64,000 nt of DNA from Aquidulcibacter sp. Lineage in GTDB: Bacteria; Pseudomonadota; Alphaproteobacteria; Caulobacterales; Aquidulcibacteraceae. A program made the position numbers and the translations under genes. This document shows positions 7,982 through 16,455 of the stretch, piece by piece. The notes under the pieces were generated by a model. The model was not told the origin of the DNA. It ran no database searches and saw nothing but the letters and a program-made list of their open reading frames with translations. Location: the NCBI GenBank assembly GCA_027532555.1, contig JAPZTJ010000057.1:59224-123223 (forward strand), read 5' to 3'. Within the stretch, counting starts at the first letter, position 1, and each line of letters begins with the position of its first letter.

Positions 7982-9529
7982 ATGGTTGCTCGATTGGTAA
8001 CATGGGCCTTTGATGGGGCCGAGGCACGCAGGGTAGATGTTCAAGTACAAATAACCGACGCCGGAGCGAACCCTTATTTCTCCATTGTCGGCTTGGCAGA
8101 CAAGGCCGTTGCCGAAAGTCGGGAGCGCGTACGCTCTGCGTTTGCGGCCATTGGCTTATCCGTCCCTGCAAAACGCGTCTTGGTCAATTTAGCACCAGCG
8201 GACTTGCCCAAAGAAGGCTCTCACTATGATGCGCCCATCGCTGTGGCGCTTTTGACAGCCATGGGTGTCCTGCCGTCCGACGCGTTAGACGGCCTCGCCG
8301 TCCTTGGTGAGTTAGGGCTGGATGGTGATTGGCAGCCCATTGTTGGGGCGTTGCCTGCGGCCATGGCGTCTCATGGTGAGGATTTGACCTTAGTTTGCCC
8401 GGCCGCGTCCGCCTCGGAGGCCGCGTGGTCCGGCGGGCGGGTCATCGGGGTGTCCAGCTTGATGGGCTTTATCAATCATGTCCGTGGTGCGCGCCCACTT
8501 GAACTGGCCCAACCCGGCGCCCTCCTTGAAGCGCCGCCAGTGGCAGACTTGAAAGATGTGCGGGGACAAGAGCAAGCCAAGCGCGCCCTTGAGATCACAG
8601 CGGCTGGTGGGCATAATTTGTTGTTTGTTGGCCCACCAGGCGCTGGCAAATCCATGCTGGCACAACGTCTTCCGGGCCTATTGCCGCCCTTGAGTGCGCG
8701 GGAACTGCTCGAAGTGTCGATGGTCCACTCCGTAGCTGGGATGCTTGAACGCGGTTCATTGACGCGCACGCGGCCTTTCCGCGCGCCGCATCACTCTGCC
8801 AGTATGGCCGCTTTGACGGGTGGTGGTATTCGGGCGAAGCCGGGAGAAGTATCTTTAGCCCATCACGGCGTTTTGTTTCTGGATGAATTGCCAGAATTTT
8901 CCGCCCAAGCACTCGATGCGCTTCGCCAACCCTTAGAGACCGGCGAAGTGGTGGTGGCGCGCGCCAACCGGCATGTGACGTATCCGGCGCGCTTTCAGCT
9001 GATTGCCGCGATGAACCCATGCCGCTGTGGGGCGGCTGCCGGGCGGACATGCGGGAAAGCGCCGCGCTGTATGGTGTCGTATCAGTCGCGCATTTCTGGG
9101 CCATTCCTCGACCGCATAGACCTGCAAATTGACATTCCCGCCGTGACCGCTGCGGACCTCGCCCTTCCCGCCAGCACAGAAGGCACACAAGAAGCCGCCG
9201 CCCGGGTAGCCTTGGCCCGTGCTGCTCAAGCGGAACGATATCAAAATGACGGGTTGGTGATTGCCACCAATGCCATTGCCAGCGGAGCCGTATTAGACCG
9301 CGTCGCGGCTCCCGACGGGCCTGGGCGAGACTTGTTGGGAAAGGCAGCAGATGCGCTACGTTTATCTGCGCGGGCCTATCATCGCACGCTGAAAGTCGCA
9401 CGGACGATTGCAGACCTTGATGGGGCGGACGGGGTAAAGCGTATTCATATTGCCGAGGCTTTGGCTTATCGGCGGGTGGAGCCTAATCCGGCGCAAGCCA
9501 TCTCGACACCCAGCTTCCAAAGGCCTTAA
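7982..9529 (+). CDS. comM: YifB/ComM family Mg-chelatase-like AAA+ ATPase
   Basis: ComM homologues are hexameric helicases that drive branch migration during integration of transformed or recombining DNA. The 515-residue protein has an N-terminal Lon-protease-like ChlI domain (about 1-170), Walker A GPPGAGKSMLAQ, Walker B VLFLDELPEF, a four-cysteine segment around MNPCRCG...RTCGK...RC, and the C-terminal family domain ending in HIAEALAYRR. Two LexA boxes upstream suggest SOS control. Its end overlaps a small convergent gene by four bases. Confidence 0.93.
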   Translation: MVARLVTWAFDGAEARRVDVQVQITDAGANPYFSIVGLADKAVAESRERVRSAFAAIGLSVPAKRVLVNLAPADLPKEGSHYDAPIAVALLTAMGVLPSDALDGLAVLGELGLDGDWQPIVGALPAAMASHGEDLTLVCPAASASEAAWSGGRVIGVSSLMGFINHVRGARPLELAQPGALLEAPPVADLKDVRGQEQAKRALEITAAGGHNLLFVGPPGAGKSMLAQRLPGLLPPLSARELLEVSMVHSVAGMLERGSLTRTRPFRAPHHSASMAALTGGGIRAKPGEVSLAHHGVLFLDELPEFSAQALDALRQPLETGEVVVARANRHVTYPARFQLIAAMNPCRCGAAAGRTCGKAPRCMVSYQSRISGPFLDRIDLQIDIPAVTAADLALPASTEGTQEAAARVALARAAQAERYQNDGLVIATNAIASGAVLDRVAAPDGPGRDLLGKAADALRLSARAYHRTLKVARTIADLDGADGVKRIHIAEALAYRRVEPNPAQAISTPSFQRP

Positions 9530-9660
9530 CGCTTGCCCATTGGCACTTTATCCGCCGTTGTCGCGCCTTTGGAGAACAAAGGTGTTGGCGCTTCGGTCTT
9601 GGATTTCTCCGCCTTAGGTTTGCGGATTTCCTTATTACTTTTCTTTTGTCCCTTGGCCAT
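9526..9660 (-). CDS. Small lysine-rich conserved protein
   Basis: A 44-residue basic protein beginning MAKGQKKSNKEIRKPKAEK. Similar short MAKGQ-type proteins are known as hypothetical proteins in proteobacteria. I chose the ATG at 9660 rather than an upstream start because the extra residues are proline-rich and unlike the conserved part. Upstream bases GTGAAAG-to-GAGTACC contain GAG about 7 bp before the ATG. The role is unknown; basic composition would permit nucleic-acid binding. Confidence 0.65.
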   Translation of the reverse strand: MAKGQKKSNKEIRKPKAEKSKTEAPTPLFSKGATTADKVPMGKR

Positions 9661-9763
9661 CTGGTACTCACTTCGGTGAAAGATTAATGCGGGGACAGGG
9701 CGAAGGGCCCGAGGATGCGGCCAATGCTGAGGCACCGGCCGCACCCATTTGGGCTTATCACTT

Positions 9764-9790
9764 AGGCTTCAAGACGAAGCCTGGTTTTTA
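9764..9790 (+). terminator. Rho-independent terminator
   Basis: A perfect 7-bp stem AGGCTTC/GAAGCCT (9764-9770 and 9776-9782) with loop AAGAC is followed on the plus strand by GGTTTTTA. It overlaps the cspA stop codon on the other strand and would stop plus-strand transcription, for example read-through from comM. Confidence 0.55.
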
Positions 9791-10000
9791 AGCGCGATCT
9801 TGCAGGTTTTCGGCAGACATTTTGCCGCTCTTGCGATCTGCCACGAGGTCATAGCTGACCTTTTGGCCGTCGCGCAGGTCGCTCATGCCCGAGCGTTCCA
9901 CTGCACTGATGTGGACGAAGGCATCAGGGCCGCCGTCATCAGGAGCGATAAAGCCAAAGCCTTTTTGGCCGTTAAACCATTTTACTGTTCCGGTAGTCAT
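9788..10000 (-). CDS. Cold-shock family protein (CspA-like)
   Basis: A 70-residue cold-shock domain with the RNA-binding motifs KGFGFIAP (RNP1) and DAFVHISAV (RNP2). These proteins bind single-stranded nucleic acid and melt RNA structure, in cold shock or in stationary phase. I chose ATG at 10000 ([10 protein letters not shown]), the family's usual start. A 9-bp inverted repeat lies 28 bp upstream in what would be the mRNA leader. An acidic patch DDGGPDAF is typical of alphaproteobacterial members. Confidence 0.93.
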   Translation of the reverse strand: MTTGTVKWFNGQKGFGFIAPDDGGPDAFVHISAVERSGMSDLRDGQKVSYDLVADRKSGKMSAENLQDRA

Positions 10001-10027
10001 TAGAGTAGTTCCGTTCATAGAGAGATG

Positions 10028-10047
10028 ATGCCTGCATGTGCAGGCAT
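10028..10047 (-). promoter_or_regulatory. Inverted repeat in the cspA leader
   Basis: ATGCCTGCA and TGCAGGCAT are perfect 9-bp arms separated by two bases. In RNA this would form an 8-bp stem with a 4-base loop. It lies about 28 bp before the cspA ATG. cspA messages of enterobacteria have structured leaders that change with temperature; a like role here is inference. It could equally be an operator. Confidence 0.5.
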
Positions 10048-10278
10048 TTTGGCGTCGACATTTCAGGAGGTATTTTTGAGAGCAGCGCCGAAGATCTCAG
10101 CGAACAGACAAGCATAGACCCGTCATTAGACGCGTGCCCTATGCGCCCTTCCCAGCCAATTAGCAAGCAGTTTCGAGTTGGAATGCATTTTAGCTAGCGC
10201 CGAAGCGAAAGCAGCAATCTATCCTCAATGTGAGCATAACCCCTTCCCCTATGCCGCTCTCTCCCCTAATCCTGACCC

Positions 10279-10881
10279 ATGCGATACGCGCTACAAGCGC
10301 CGCGAGGGATAAAAGTCGGGCTCCTCGGTGGTTCTTTTGATCCTGCCCATTCTGGCCACGCCCATGTGGCCGAAACAGCCCGTGCCCGGCTGGGCCTGAC
10401 TTGTGTCTGGTGGCTGGTCTCCCCGCAAAACCCGTTGAAGCCGAAATCCACGCCCCTTAAGAACCGTTTGGCCTCGGCACGCGCAGTGGCACGCGGACGG
10501 CACAACATTGTCACCGATATTGAAACGCAATTGAAAACCCAATTCACCATCGACACACTGAAAGGCCTCAAGAGGCGGTTTCCCGGTGTACATTTTGTCT
10601 GGCTGATGGGGGCGGATAATTTAAGCGGGTTTGAGCGATGGCGCGGCTGGCAGGATATTGCGCGCCTAATTCCGATTTGTGTGGTGTCCCGACCAGGGGC
10701 AGGACCACGGGCTCGACTAGGGCGATTAGCACAACGTTTTCCGCATGCGCGGTTGAATTTGACCGATGCCACAGCTTGCCCGCGCGCGGCACCACCCGCT
10801 TGGGTCTATATACCTGCGCGTTGGAATCCATTATCTTCAACCGCGCTGCGTGCTAGCGGTGCCGGTTTGTCATTGGCTTGA
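10279..10881 (+). CDS. nadD: Nicotinate-nucleotide adenylyltransferase
   Basis: NadD adenylates nicotinate mononucleotide in NAD synthesis. The 200-residue protein opens with the nucleotidyltransferase motif GLLGGSFDPAHSGH (HxGH intact) and has WLVSPQNPLKP, the FVWLMGADNL segment and a C-terminal segment near SSTALRASG equivalent to the ISSTxIR motif. Unlike many alphaproteobacteria, no rsfS or rlmH follows; an EgtD-like gene does. Confidence 0.92.
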   Translation: MRYALQAPRGIKVGLLGGSFDPAHSGHAHVAETARARLGLTCVWWLVSPQNPLKPKSTPLKNRLASARAVARGRHNIVTDIETQLKTQFTIDTLKGLKRRFPGVHFVWLMGADNLSGFERWRGWQDIARLIPICVVSRPGAGPRARLGRLAQRFPHARLNLTDATACPRAAPPAWVYIPARWNPLSSTALRASGAGLSLA

Positions 10882-10907
10882 GTTGGTTTGAATTGAGTTG
10901 GTTTGAA
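10878..10907. repeat. Two exact 15-bp tandem repeats after nadD
   Basis: TTGAGTTGGTTTGAA is repeated perfectly at 10878-10892 and 10893-10907, so the nadD stop codon sits inside the first copy and a duplicate lies in the short spacer before the next gene. A slippage duplication is the simplest explanation. Confidence 0.9.
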
Positions 10908-10933
10908 GATTATTTCTTGAGGTGAGAATTTAA

Positions 10934-11779
10934 ATGCTTGAAGATTTGGTGCGACAACACCAGCAAGATTTGTTGGATGGTGGACGGACTGTGCCTATCG
11001 CTTTGGGGTTGCATAATCCCGCCGCCCATATTGAGCGTGCCGAGCGTGAAGTGCTGGATCGGCTCCTGCCCCAGCTAGGTGAATTGATTGGCCCGGCGGC
11101 ACGCCTGATCGACCTCGGCCCTTTTGCGGGGTTGCGGACCGCACAAGTTCTGATGGCGCTGGAGCGCCCCAAAGCCATTGTATTGATGAATCGCGAGATC
11201 GATCCCCGGATCTTTGATACGCTCACCGCAATAGACTCAACGGCAGAGATCAGCTTGGCCCCAGCCAGTGCCAGCCCGTCATCGTGGGACTTACCCGCAA
11301 TCGGTTCGGGAACCAGCTTAGCCTTGATTGCGGGTGGTGGATTTGGGTTTTTATCAAGAGCTGAGCGGCGGAACCTCATCGCCGGGGCTGTCCAAACGCT
11401 GAAGTCCGATGACTTCCTTCTGTTGACCATTGAGCTGGCCCAGGATGCCGCTGTGGCAGAGGCGGCTTATCAGGACTTTGGCTTGCATCTGGTGCGCACC
11501 TGTTTAACCCGCTTGGGCAAGAGCCACGGCCTTGAACCGCGCATCTTCCATGAAGCTGCAAGCCAACAAGTGCAATTTGGCGCAGTCGCACAGAAAGAAG
11601 CGAGCATACAGTGGCATGACGCCGGCTGTCTCTTTAGTCCGGGCGACTGGCTGGCGATGGGTGCGGCGCAACAATTCACAGCCGAGACCCTGAGCTTAGA
11701 ATTCGCTGAGTTTGACGTTCATGAGACCTGGCACGCCAGCGATGGCCGGGCTGATGTGGTGCTCCTGAAGAAAAAATAG
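10934..11779 (+). CDS. EgtD-like (histidine-specific methyltransferase family) SAM methyltransferase
   Basis: This 281-residue protein resembles the Methyltransf_33/EgtD family: a SAM-binding segment RLIDLGPFAGLRTAQ, an IAGGGFGFLS loop where EgtD has GSSIGNF, and the order TIELAQD, EAAYQDFGLHL, LTRLGKSHG, FHEAAS, all matching the family's C-terminal pattern. EgtD trimethylates histidine for ergothioneine, but the motifs are diverged and no EgtB or EgtC is nearby, so the substrate is unknown. AGGTGAG lies about 8 bp before the start. It sits alone between nadD and ruvC. Confidence 0.6.
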   Translation: MLEDLVRQHQQDLLDGGRTVPIALGLHNPAAHIERAEREVLDRLLPQLGELIGPAARLIDLGPFAGLRTAQVLMALERPKAIVLMNREIDPRIFDTLTAIDSTAEISLAPASASPSSWDLPAIGSGTSLALIAGGGFGFLSRAERRNLIAGAVQTLKSDDFLLLTIELAQDAAVAEAAYQDFGLHLVRTCLTRLGKSHGLEPRIFHEAASQQVQFGAVAQKEASIQWHDAGCLFSPGDWLAMGAAQQFTAETLSLEFAEFDVHETWHASDGRADVVLLKKK

Positions 11780-11791
11780 CATGGCTTTGTC

Positions 11792-11806
11792 GTTCTGGTT
11801 ATGTTC
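11792..11806. promoter_or_regulatory. LexA box upstream of ruvCAB
   Basis: GTTC-TGGTTAT-GTTC is an exact match to the alphaproteobacterial LexA operator GTTC-N7-GTTC. It lies 55-70 bp before the ruvC ATG, the only promoter region for the three overlapping ruv genes. SOS control of ruv genes is known in several bacteria. Confidence 0.8.
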
Positions 11807-11860
11807 TGTTAAGGTGCTTGGGTGCACGAAGGCGGCGATTCGCTTTACAGGACGAAAGAC

Positions 11861-12370
11861 ATGTCACTCCAGACGATCCTTCTTGGCATTGACCCCGGCC
11901 TTCAGCGCACCGGTTGGGGCGTGATTGCTTGCGAGGGCGCGCGTATTTCCTGGGTCGCTCATGGCGTTATCGCACCGCCGACAAAACTAGCTTTGACGGA
12001 GCGTTTAGGCCTCCTTGCCATTGGCATTAAAGACGTGCTTGATTTCTACAATCCCACCGAAGCGGCGGTTGAAGAGGTTTTCATGGCGAAGAATGCGCAA
12101 TCCGCCTTGCTTTTGGGTCACGCCCGCGGCGCGACCTTGTCGGTTCTTGCCCAACACCGCGTGGCGGTAACCGAATATGCCACCCGACACATCAAAAAGG
12201 CGCTGGTTGGCACAGGTGTCGCTGAGAAGGACCAAGTCGCCTTCATGGTTCGTCGCTTGCTGCCTCAATCTGGCACCGTTTCTGCCGATGCCGCAGACGC
12301 GCTGGCGGCTGCCATTTGCCATGCAGCAGAACGGCGCAGCCCCACGCATTTGATGGCAGCTAAAGGATGA
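11861..12370 (+). CDS. ruvC: Holliday junction endonuclease RuvC
   Basis: RuvC resolves Holliday junctions moved by RuvAB. The four acidic catalytic positions are visible: GIDPGLQRTGWG (first Asp), AVEEVFMAKN (Glu), and the pair of Asp in SADAADALAAAICHA. I chose ATG at 11861 (169 residues); an upstream GTG would add 13 residues not seen in the family. The stop overlaps the ruvA start (ATGA). A LexA box precedes the gene. Confidence 0.95.
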   Translation: MSLQTILLGIDPGLQRTGWGVIACEGARISWVAHGVIAPPTKLALTERLGLLAIGIKDVLDFYNPTEAAVEEVFMAKNAQSALLLGHARGATLSVLAQHRVAVTEYATRHIKKALVGTGVAEKDQVAFMVRRLLPQSGTVSADAADALAAAICHAAERRSPTHLMAAKG

Positions 12371-13026
12371 TTGGATCGCTGAAAGGCCTAGTGGCAGCAA
12401 CGGGTGAAGATCGTGCGCTGATCGAAGTTGGTGGCGTCGGTTATTTGGTCTTTGCGGGAACCCGGACATTGTCTCGCCTCGGACACGGGGCAGCCGTGCA
12501 TCTATTCATTGAGACGCAACTGCGCGAAGATTCCCTCAAGCTCTTTGGGTTTTTGTCGGACACTGAGCGGGCTTGGTTTGCCAAATTACAAGAGATCACC
12601 GGGGTTGGTGCCAAAGTGGCGCTGGCGATTTTAGACGTTCTCTCGCCCCATCAATTGATGGAAGCGGCAGCCCTAGAAGACAAGGTCAGCATTGCACGCG
12701 CCAATGGCGTTGGGCCAAAGCTGGCGGCACGCATTGCCACCGAACTTAAGGGGCGCCCACCACCAGCCAGCCTGATGGGCCAAACCGGCACCTTTGGCTT
12801 TAGCGAGGGCGGAAGTCCTGTCACCTCAGCGCCAGAATCCCCCCGAGCGCCCTTGGTTGAAGGCCCGGCCATTGCAGATCGATCGCAAGCTGTCTCTGCC
12901 CTCCTCAATCTTGGTATTGCCCAGCCTGAAGCTTTGCGCGCAGTGGCCCTTGCCAGCCGCAGCCTTGGCGATGAGGCGAGCGTTGGAGCGCTGGTGAAGG
13001 CGGCCTTGAAGGAGATTGGCCGATGA
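12367..13026 (+). CDS. ruvA: Holliday junction branch-migration protein RuvA
   Basis: RuvA binds four-way junctions and loads RuvB. The 219-residue protein has an N-terminal OB domain (MIGSLKGLV...), the helix-hairpin-helix core [19 protein letters not shown] and [17 protein letters not shown], a variable linker rich in Pro/Ser (about 135-165) and the C-terminal RuvB-contact domain ([10 protein letters not shown] onward). It overlaps both ruvC and ruvB by four bases. Confidence 0.95.
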   Translation: MIGSLKGLVAATGEDRALIEVGGVGYLVFAGTRTLSRLGHGAAVHLFIETQLREDSLKLFGFLSDTERAWFAKLQEITGVGAKVALAILDVLSPHQLMEAAALEDKVSIARANGVGPKLAARIATELKGRPPPASLMGQTGTFGFSEGGSPVTSAPESPRAPLVEGPAIADRSQAVSALLNLGIAQPEALRAVALASRSLGDEASVGALVKAALKEIGR

Positions 13027-14078
13027 ACCAAGAGGGCGATGGCATTGGCGGCGAGCGGCTGATTTCGTCGGAATTACGGGCCGGTGACACGATCGACCGC
13101 GCGCTGCGCCCCTCTGGCTTTGACGAATTTGTTGGCCAGACCGAGCTTAAGGCGAACCTTGAAATCTTCGTCCGTGCCGCCAAAGGCCGGGGCGATGCAA
13201 TGGACCATTTGCTGCTATTTGGTCCACCTGGCCTTGGCAAAACGACTTTGGCGCAGATTACGGCGCGCGAACTGGGTGTAAATCTCAAGACCACATCAGG
13301 GCCCGTCATTGCCAAAGCAGGCGATCTTGCCGCCCTTTTGACCAATCTTGAACCGCGCGATGTGCTGTTTATCGACGAAATCCACCGCCTGCCGGCTGCG
13401 GTAGAAGAAATTCTCTATCCGGCCATGGAAGATTACGCCCTTGATCTGGTCATCGGCGAAGGGCCCTCGGCGCGGTCGATCCGGATTGATCTTTCGCCCT
13501 TTACGTTGGTGGGTGCAACCACGCGGGCAGGCCTGTTATCGACCCCTCTGCGCGATCGGTTTGGTATTGTGTCACGCCTCGACTTTTACAGCGTGGCTGA
13601 CCTTGAACTGATCCTAAGGCGCGCCGCTGGCAAACTAGGTGCGCCCTTGACCCCAGATGGGGCAACAGAAATCGCGCGCCGAGCGCGAGGTACCCCCCGC
13701 ATTGCGGTGCGTCTGCTGCGGCGGGTGCGCGACTTTGCCGACGCCTTGGGAAGCCCGCTTGATGCCCAGACCGCCGCGCATGGCCTTGCCCGCCTTGATA
13801 TTGATCCAGATGGTCTGGATATGCTCGACCGGCGTTATTTGCGTGCTTTGGTTGAAACCTATGGCGGGGGGCCGGTTGGTGTGGAAACCCTTGCCGCAGC
13901 AATCTCAGAAGCCCGCGACGGCGTGGAAGATGTGATTGAACCTTATTTGATGCAGCAAGGCTTTATCATGCGCACCCCGCGTGGCCGCGTTGCTGCTGCA
14001 CGTGCCTATCAATTGTTTGGCCTGCCTGAACCCAAAGCACCGCCCCAATCCGGCCTATTTGACGATTCAGCGCGCTAA
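13023..14078 (+). CDS. ruvB: Holliday junction branch-migration motor RuvB
   Basis: RuvB is the hexameric AAA+ motor of branch migration. Walker [13 protein letters not shown], Walker [11 protein letters not shown], the sensor region [20 protein letters not shown] with its arginine finger, and a C-terminal winged-helix domain with TPRGRVAA are all present in 351 residues. The start overlaps ruvA by ATGA. The end overlaps the convergent CoA-transferase gene. Confidence 0.97.
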   Translation: MNQEGDGIGGERLISSELRAGDTIDRALRPSGFDEFVGQTELKANLEIFVRAAKGRGDAMDHLLLFGPPGLGKTTLAQITARELGVNLKTTSGPVIAKAGDLAALLTNLEPRDVLFIDEIHRLPAAVEEILYPAMEDYALDLVIGEGPSARSIRIDLSPFTLVGATTRAGLLSTPLRDRFGIVSRLDFYSVADLELILRRAAGKLGAPLTPDGATEIARRARGTPRIAVRLLRRVRDFADALGSPLDAQTAAHGLARLDIDPDGLDMLDRRYLRALVETYGGGPVGVETLAAAISEARDGVEDVIEPYLMQQGFIMRTPRGRVAAARAYQLFGLPEPKAPPQSGLFDDSAR

Positions 14079-15274
14079 ATCACGCCTGCATTTTTGAGCG
14101 TCGCAATTTTGTCGGCATCATAGCCCAGCATGTCGGCGAGTACTTCATCTGTATGACTGCCAAGCTCTGGCCCGGTCCAACGCACATTGCCGGGCGTGCT
14201 CGATAGTTTCGGGAAGACGTTGGGCATGGGGAATGGCCCCAATTCCGGATGCTCGACCGTCACAATGGCTTCGCGCGCGGCAAAGTGGGGGTCGGCCATC
14301 ATGTCTGGCGCGCGATAGATCCGCCCGCACGGCACACCATGGGCCTCACAGACCGCCTCTAAGTCGGTGCACGTCATCTGAAGGCTCCACGCGCTCACCA
14401 AAGCATCCAGTTCGGCTTGGTTCTCGCCGCGCGCGACATGGGTCAGAAAGCGCGGATCGTCGGCAAGCTCTGGTTGGCCCATGGCTTCTGCCAAGCGCCG
14501 CCAAACGGTATCCTGATTGGCGGCCAAGATCAGCATGCCATCACTGGCTGGATAAATGTTGGACGGTGCGATTTTCGGCAGGAAAGAACCTGTTCGCTCG
14601 CGAATATAGCCGCCAAAATGATAGTCAGGCACCAAACTTTCCATCATCGCAAAGCAGGCTTCATAAATGGCCGAATCCACGATCTGACCGCGCCCGGTAT
14701 TGCGGCGATGTTCAAGGGCTGCCAAGGCGCCAATCGCGGCATAGGTTGCCGCTAAACTGTCGCCAATGGAGATACCAGCCCGAGACGGCATTCGATCAGG
14801 CTCCCCCATCACATAGCGAAGACCGCCCATCGCCTCGCCCACGCTGGCATAGCCTGCCTTGGGACTGTTTGGCCCTGTCTGGCCATAGCCGGAGACCCGG
14901 ATCATGATCAGGCCGGGATTGATAGCCGACAGGACGTCATAGCCTAGGCCCCATTTCTCCAGCGTACCGGGACGGAAGTTCTCCAGAAGGAAATCCGCCT
15001 CTTTGATCAGATCTTTCAGGACTTCTTGGCCGTCCGCTTGGCGCAAATCCAGCGTGATGCACTTCTTATTGCGGGCGACGATCGGGAACCAGACGCCATG
15101 GCCGTCCTTCTTGACGGTACCCCAGTCGCGTAGGGGATCGCCTTGACCGGGTGGTTCGACTTTGATCACCTCAGCACCGAGATCACCAAGGATTTGTCCG
15201 CAGAAGGGGCCAGCCAACAGCACGCCCAGTTCGATGACACGCAGGCCTTTTAGAGGTCCAGTTGCTTCAGACAT
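14075..15274 (-). CDS. CaiB/BaiF family (class III) CoA-transferase
   Basis: Class III CoA-transferases move CoA between carboxylic acids. The 399-residue protein starts at [17 protein letters not shown] and shows [50 protein letters not shown], and [15 protein letters not shown] carrying the family's catalytic Asp. The substrate cannot be read from sequence. It lies eight bases downstream of an HMG-CoA-lyase-like gene, so succinyl-CoA-dependent activation of a C5/C6 dicarboxylate (such as itaconate, citramalate or HMG) followed by cleavage is a reasonable inference. Confidence 0.88.
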   Translation of the reverse strand: MSEATGPLKGLRVIELGVLLAGPFCGQILGDLGAEVIKVEPPGQGDPLRDWGTVKKDGHGVWFPIVARNKKCITLDLRQADGQEVLKDLIKEADFLLENFRPGTLEKWGLGYDVLSAINPGLIMIRVSGYGQTGPNSPKAGYASVGEAMGGLRYVMGEPDRMPSRAGISIGDSLAATYAAIGALAALEHRRNTGRGQIVDSAIYEACFAMMESLVPDYHFGGYIRERTGSFLPKIAPSNIYPASDGMLILAANQDTVWRRLAEAMGQPELADDPRFLTHVARGENQAELDALVSAWSLQMTCTDLEAVCEAHGVPCGRIYRAPDMMADPHFAAREAIVTVEHPELGPFPMPNVFPKLSSTPGNVRWTGPELGSHTDEVLADMLGYDADKIATLKNAGVI

Positions 15275-15282
15275 GGTAGCCC

Positions 15283-16191
15283 CTAAGCCAAAGCTGTTTG
15301 CGGCGGGAAATTGCCGGCTTTGGTGACCATAGCGGGCAAAGGTCGGCCCATAATTCCTGTCAACCACTGACCAGCTTCGATCATCGCGTCGAGGTCAATG
15401 CCTGTCGCAACGCCAGAGCGATGGAGCAGATATAAGAGGTCTTCGGTCGGAATATTACCGGTGGCCTTGGGTGCAAACGGACATCCACCCAAGCCCCCCA
15501 GACTGGAATCGAGCGTTACAGCGCCTGCCTCATAAGCCGCCCACGCATTAGCAAGGCCCGTATTGCGGGTGTTATGGAAGTGCGCACGAATAGGAATATT
15601 GCCAATCACGGCTTGGACGCGGGTCACCAAGGCCTTCACTTGGCTGGGGACCGCCACGCCAATCGTGTCGGCGAGTCCGATTTCGCGCGGGCCAGCTTTG
15701 GCCAAAGCCTCGGCCATCGCCACGACATGATCTGGGTCAATTTCGCCTTCAAACGGACAGCCAAAGGCCGCCGAAATCGTAACTTGGCCCGACCGCCCTG
15801 CTGCTTTGGCCATGCCGACAATGGCATTGGCGATACCGATGCTCTCAAAGCTGGTTTGACCTTGATTGCGCATCGCGAAACTATCGCTGGCAACAGCAAC
15901 GGCCCCCAGTTCATGCACGCGGGTGGCAAGCGCCCGCTCTGCCCCGCGTTCGTTCAGGACAAGGCCGATATAGGTCACTTTATCGCTATCTGGCAGGGCC
16001 TCCATCACAGCTTCGGCATCAGCCATCTGGGGGACGCGGCGTGGATTGACGAAACTTGCGGTCTCAATCCGGCGAACGCCTGCGGCAATGGCTGCTTGGA
16101 TCAGAGCGACTTTTTTCTCCGTGGGCAGAATGTCAGGCTCGTTTTGCAGCCCGTCGCGGGCACCAACTTCAATGATTTCAACGCCATTCAT
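15283..16191 (-). CDS. Hydroxymethylglutaryl-CoA lyase or citramalyl-CoA lyase-like enzyme
   Basis: This is a TIM-barrel lyase of the HMGL-like family. Motifs are IIEVGARDGLQNEP at the N terminus, RRIETASFVNPRRVPQMAD, metal ligands in RAHFHNTRNTGLANA, and the active-site loop GGLGGCPFAPKATGN with its conserved Cys. HMG-CoA lyase gives acetoacetate and acetyl-CoA in leucine breakdown, but no other leucine gene is near. I chose the ATG at 16191 (302 residues); an ATG at 16212 is also possible. It is the first gene of a two-gene unit with the CoA-transferase. Confidence 0.82.
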   Translation of the reverse strand: MNGVEIIEVGARDGLQNEPDILPTEKKVALIQAAIAAGVRRIETASFVNPRRVPQMADAEAVMEALPDSDKVTYIGLVLNERGAERALATRVHELGAVAVASDSFAMRNQGQTSFESIGIANAIVGMAKAAGRSGQVTISAAFGCPFEGEIDPDHVVAMAEALAKAGPREIGLADTIGVAVPSQVKALVTRVQAVIGNIPIRAHFHNTRNTGLANAWAAYEAGAVTLDSSLGGLGGCPFAPKATGNIPTEDLLYLLHRSGVATGIDLDAMIEAGQWLTGIMGRPLPAMVTKAGNFPPQTALA

Positions 16192-16242
16192 TCGCCTTAC
16201 CCCGTGGTGCATCCGTAACTCTGCGCCTCCAAACTAAGCCTA

Positions 16243-16273
16243 AGCGCAGCTAAGGTCTATGGTTAGCTGCGCT
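16243..16273. repeat. Perfect 11-bp inverted repeat between the lyase and TonB receptor genes
   Basis: AGCGCAGCTAA (16243-16253) and TTAGCTGCGCT (16263-16273) are exact complements around a 9-base loop. No T-run follows on either strand, so a simple terminator is unlikely. It lies upstream of the divergent lyase gene and about 180 bp before the receptor gene. Confidence 0.7.
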
Positions 16274-16455
16274 GCTAGAGCAAATCACCCGCTTGCATTA
16301 AAGGAAAGGACACAAGGTCAAAGTGTTGCGAGAATGGCACCCGTTTCTCAAATCGGAAGCTTCCAACACAAACGCCACTTGCATTTCACGACGAGAACGT
16401 GATTTTGACGTCAATCGAAGGATCCTTAGAGATCCATCATCACTGAGGGGATAAT

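Noticed and set aside
16335..16349. Possible sigma-54 promoter element (TGGCAC) before the TonB receptor
   Set aside because: No TTGC follows at the -12 position, so the motif is incomplete.
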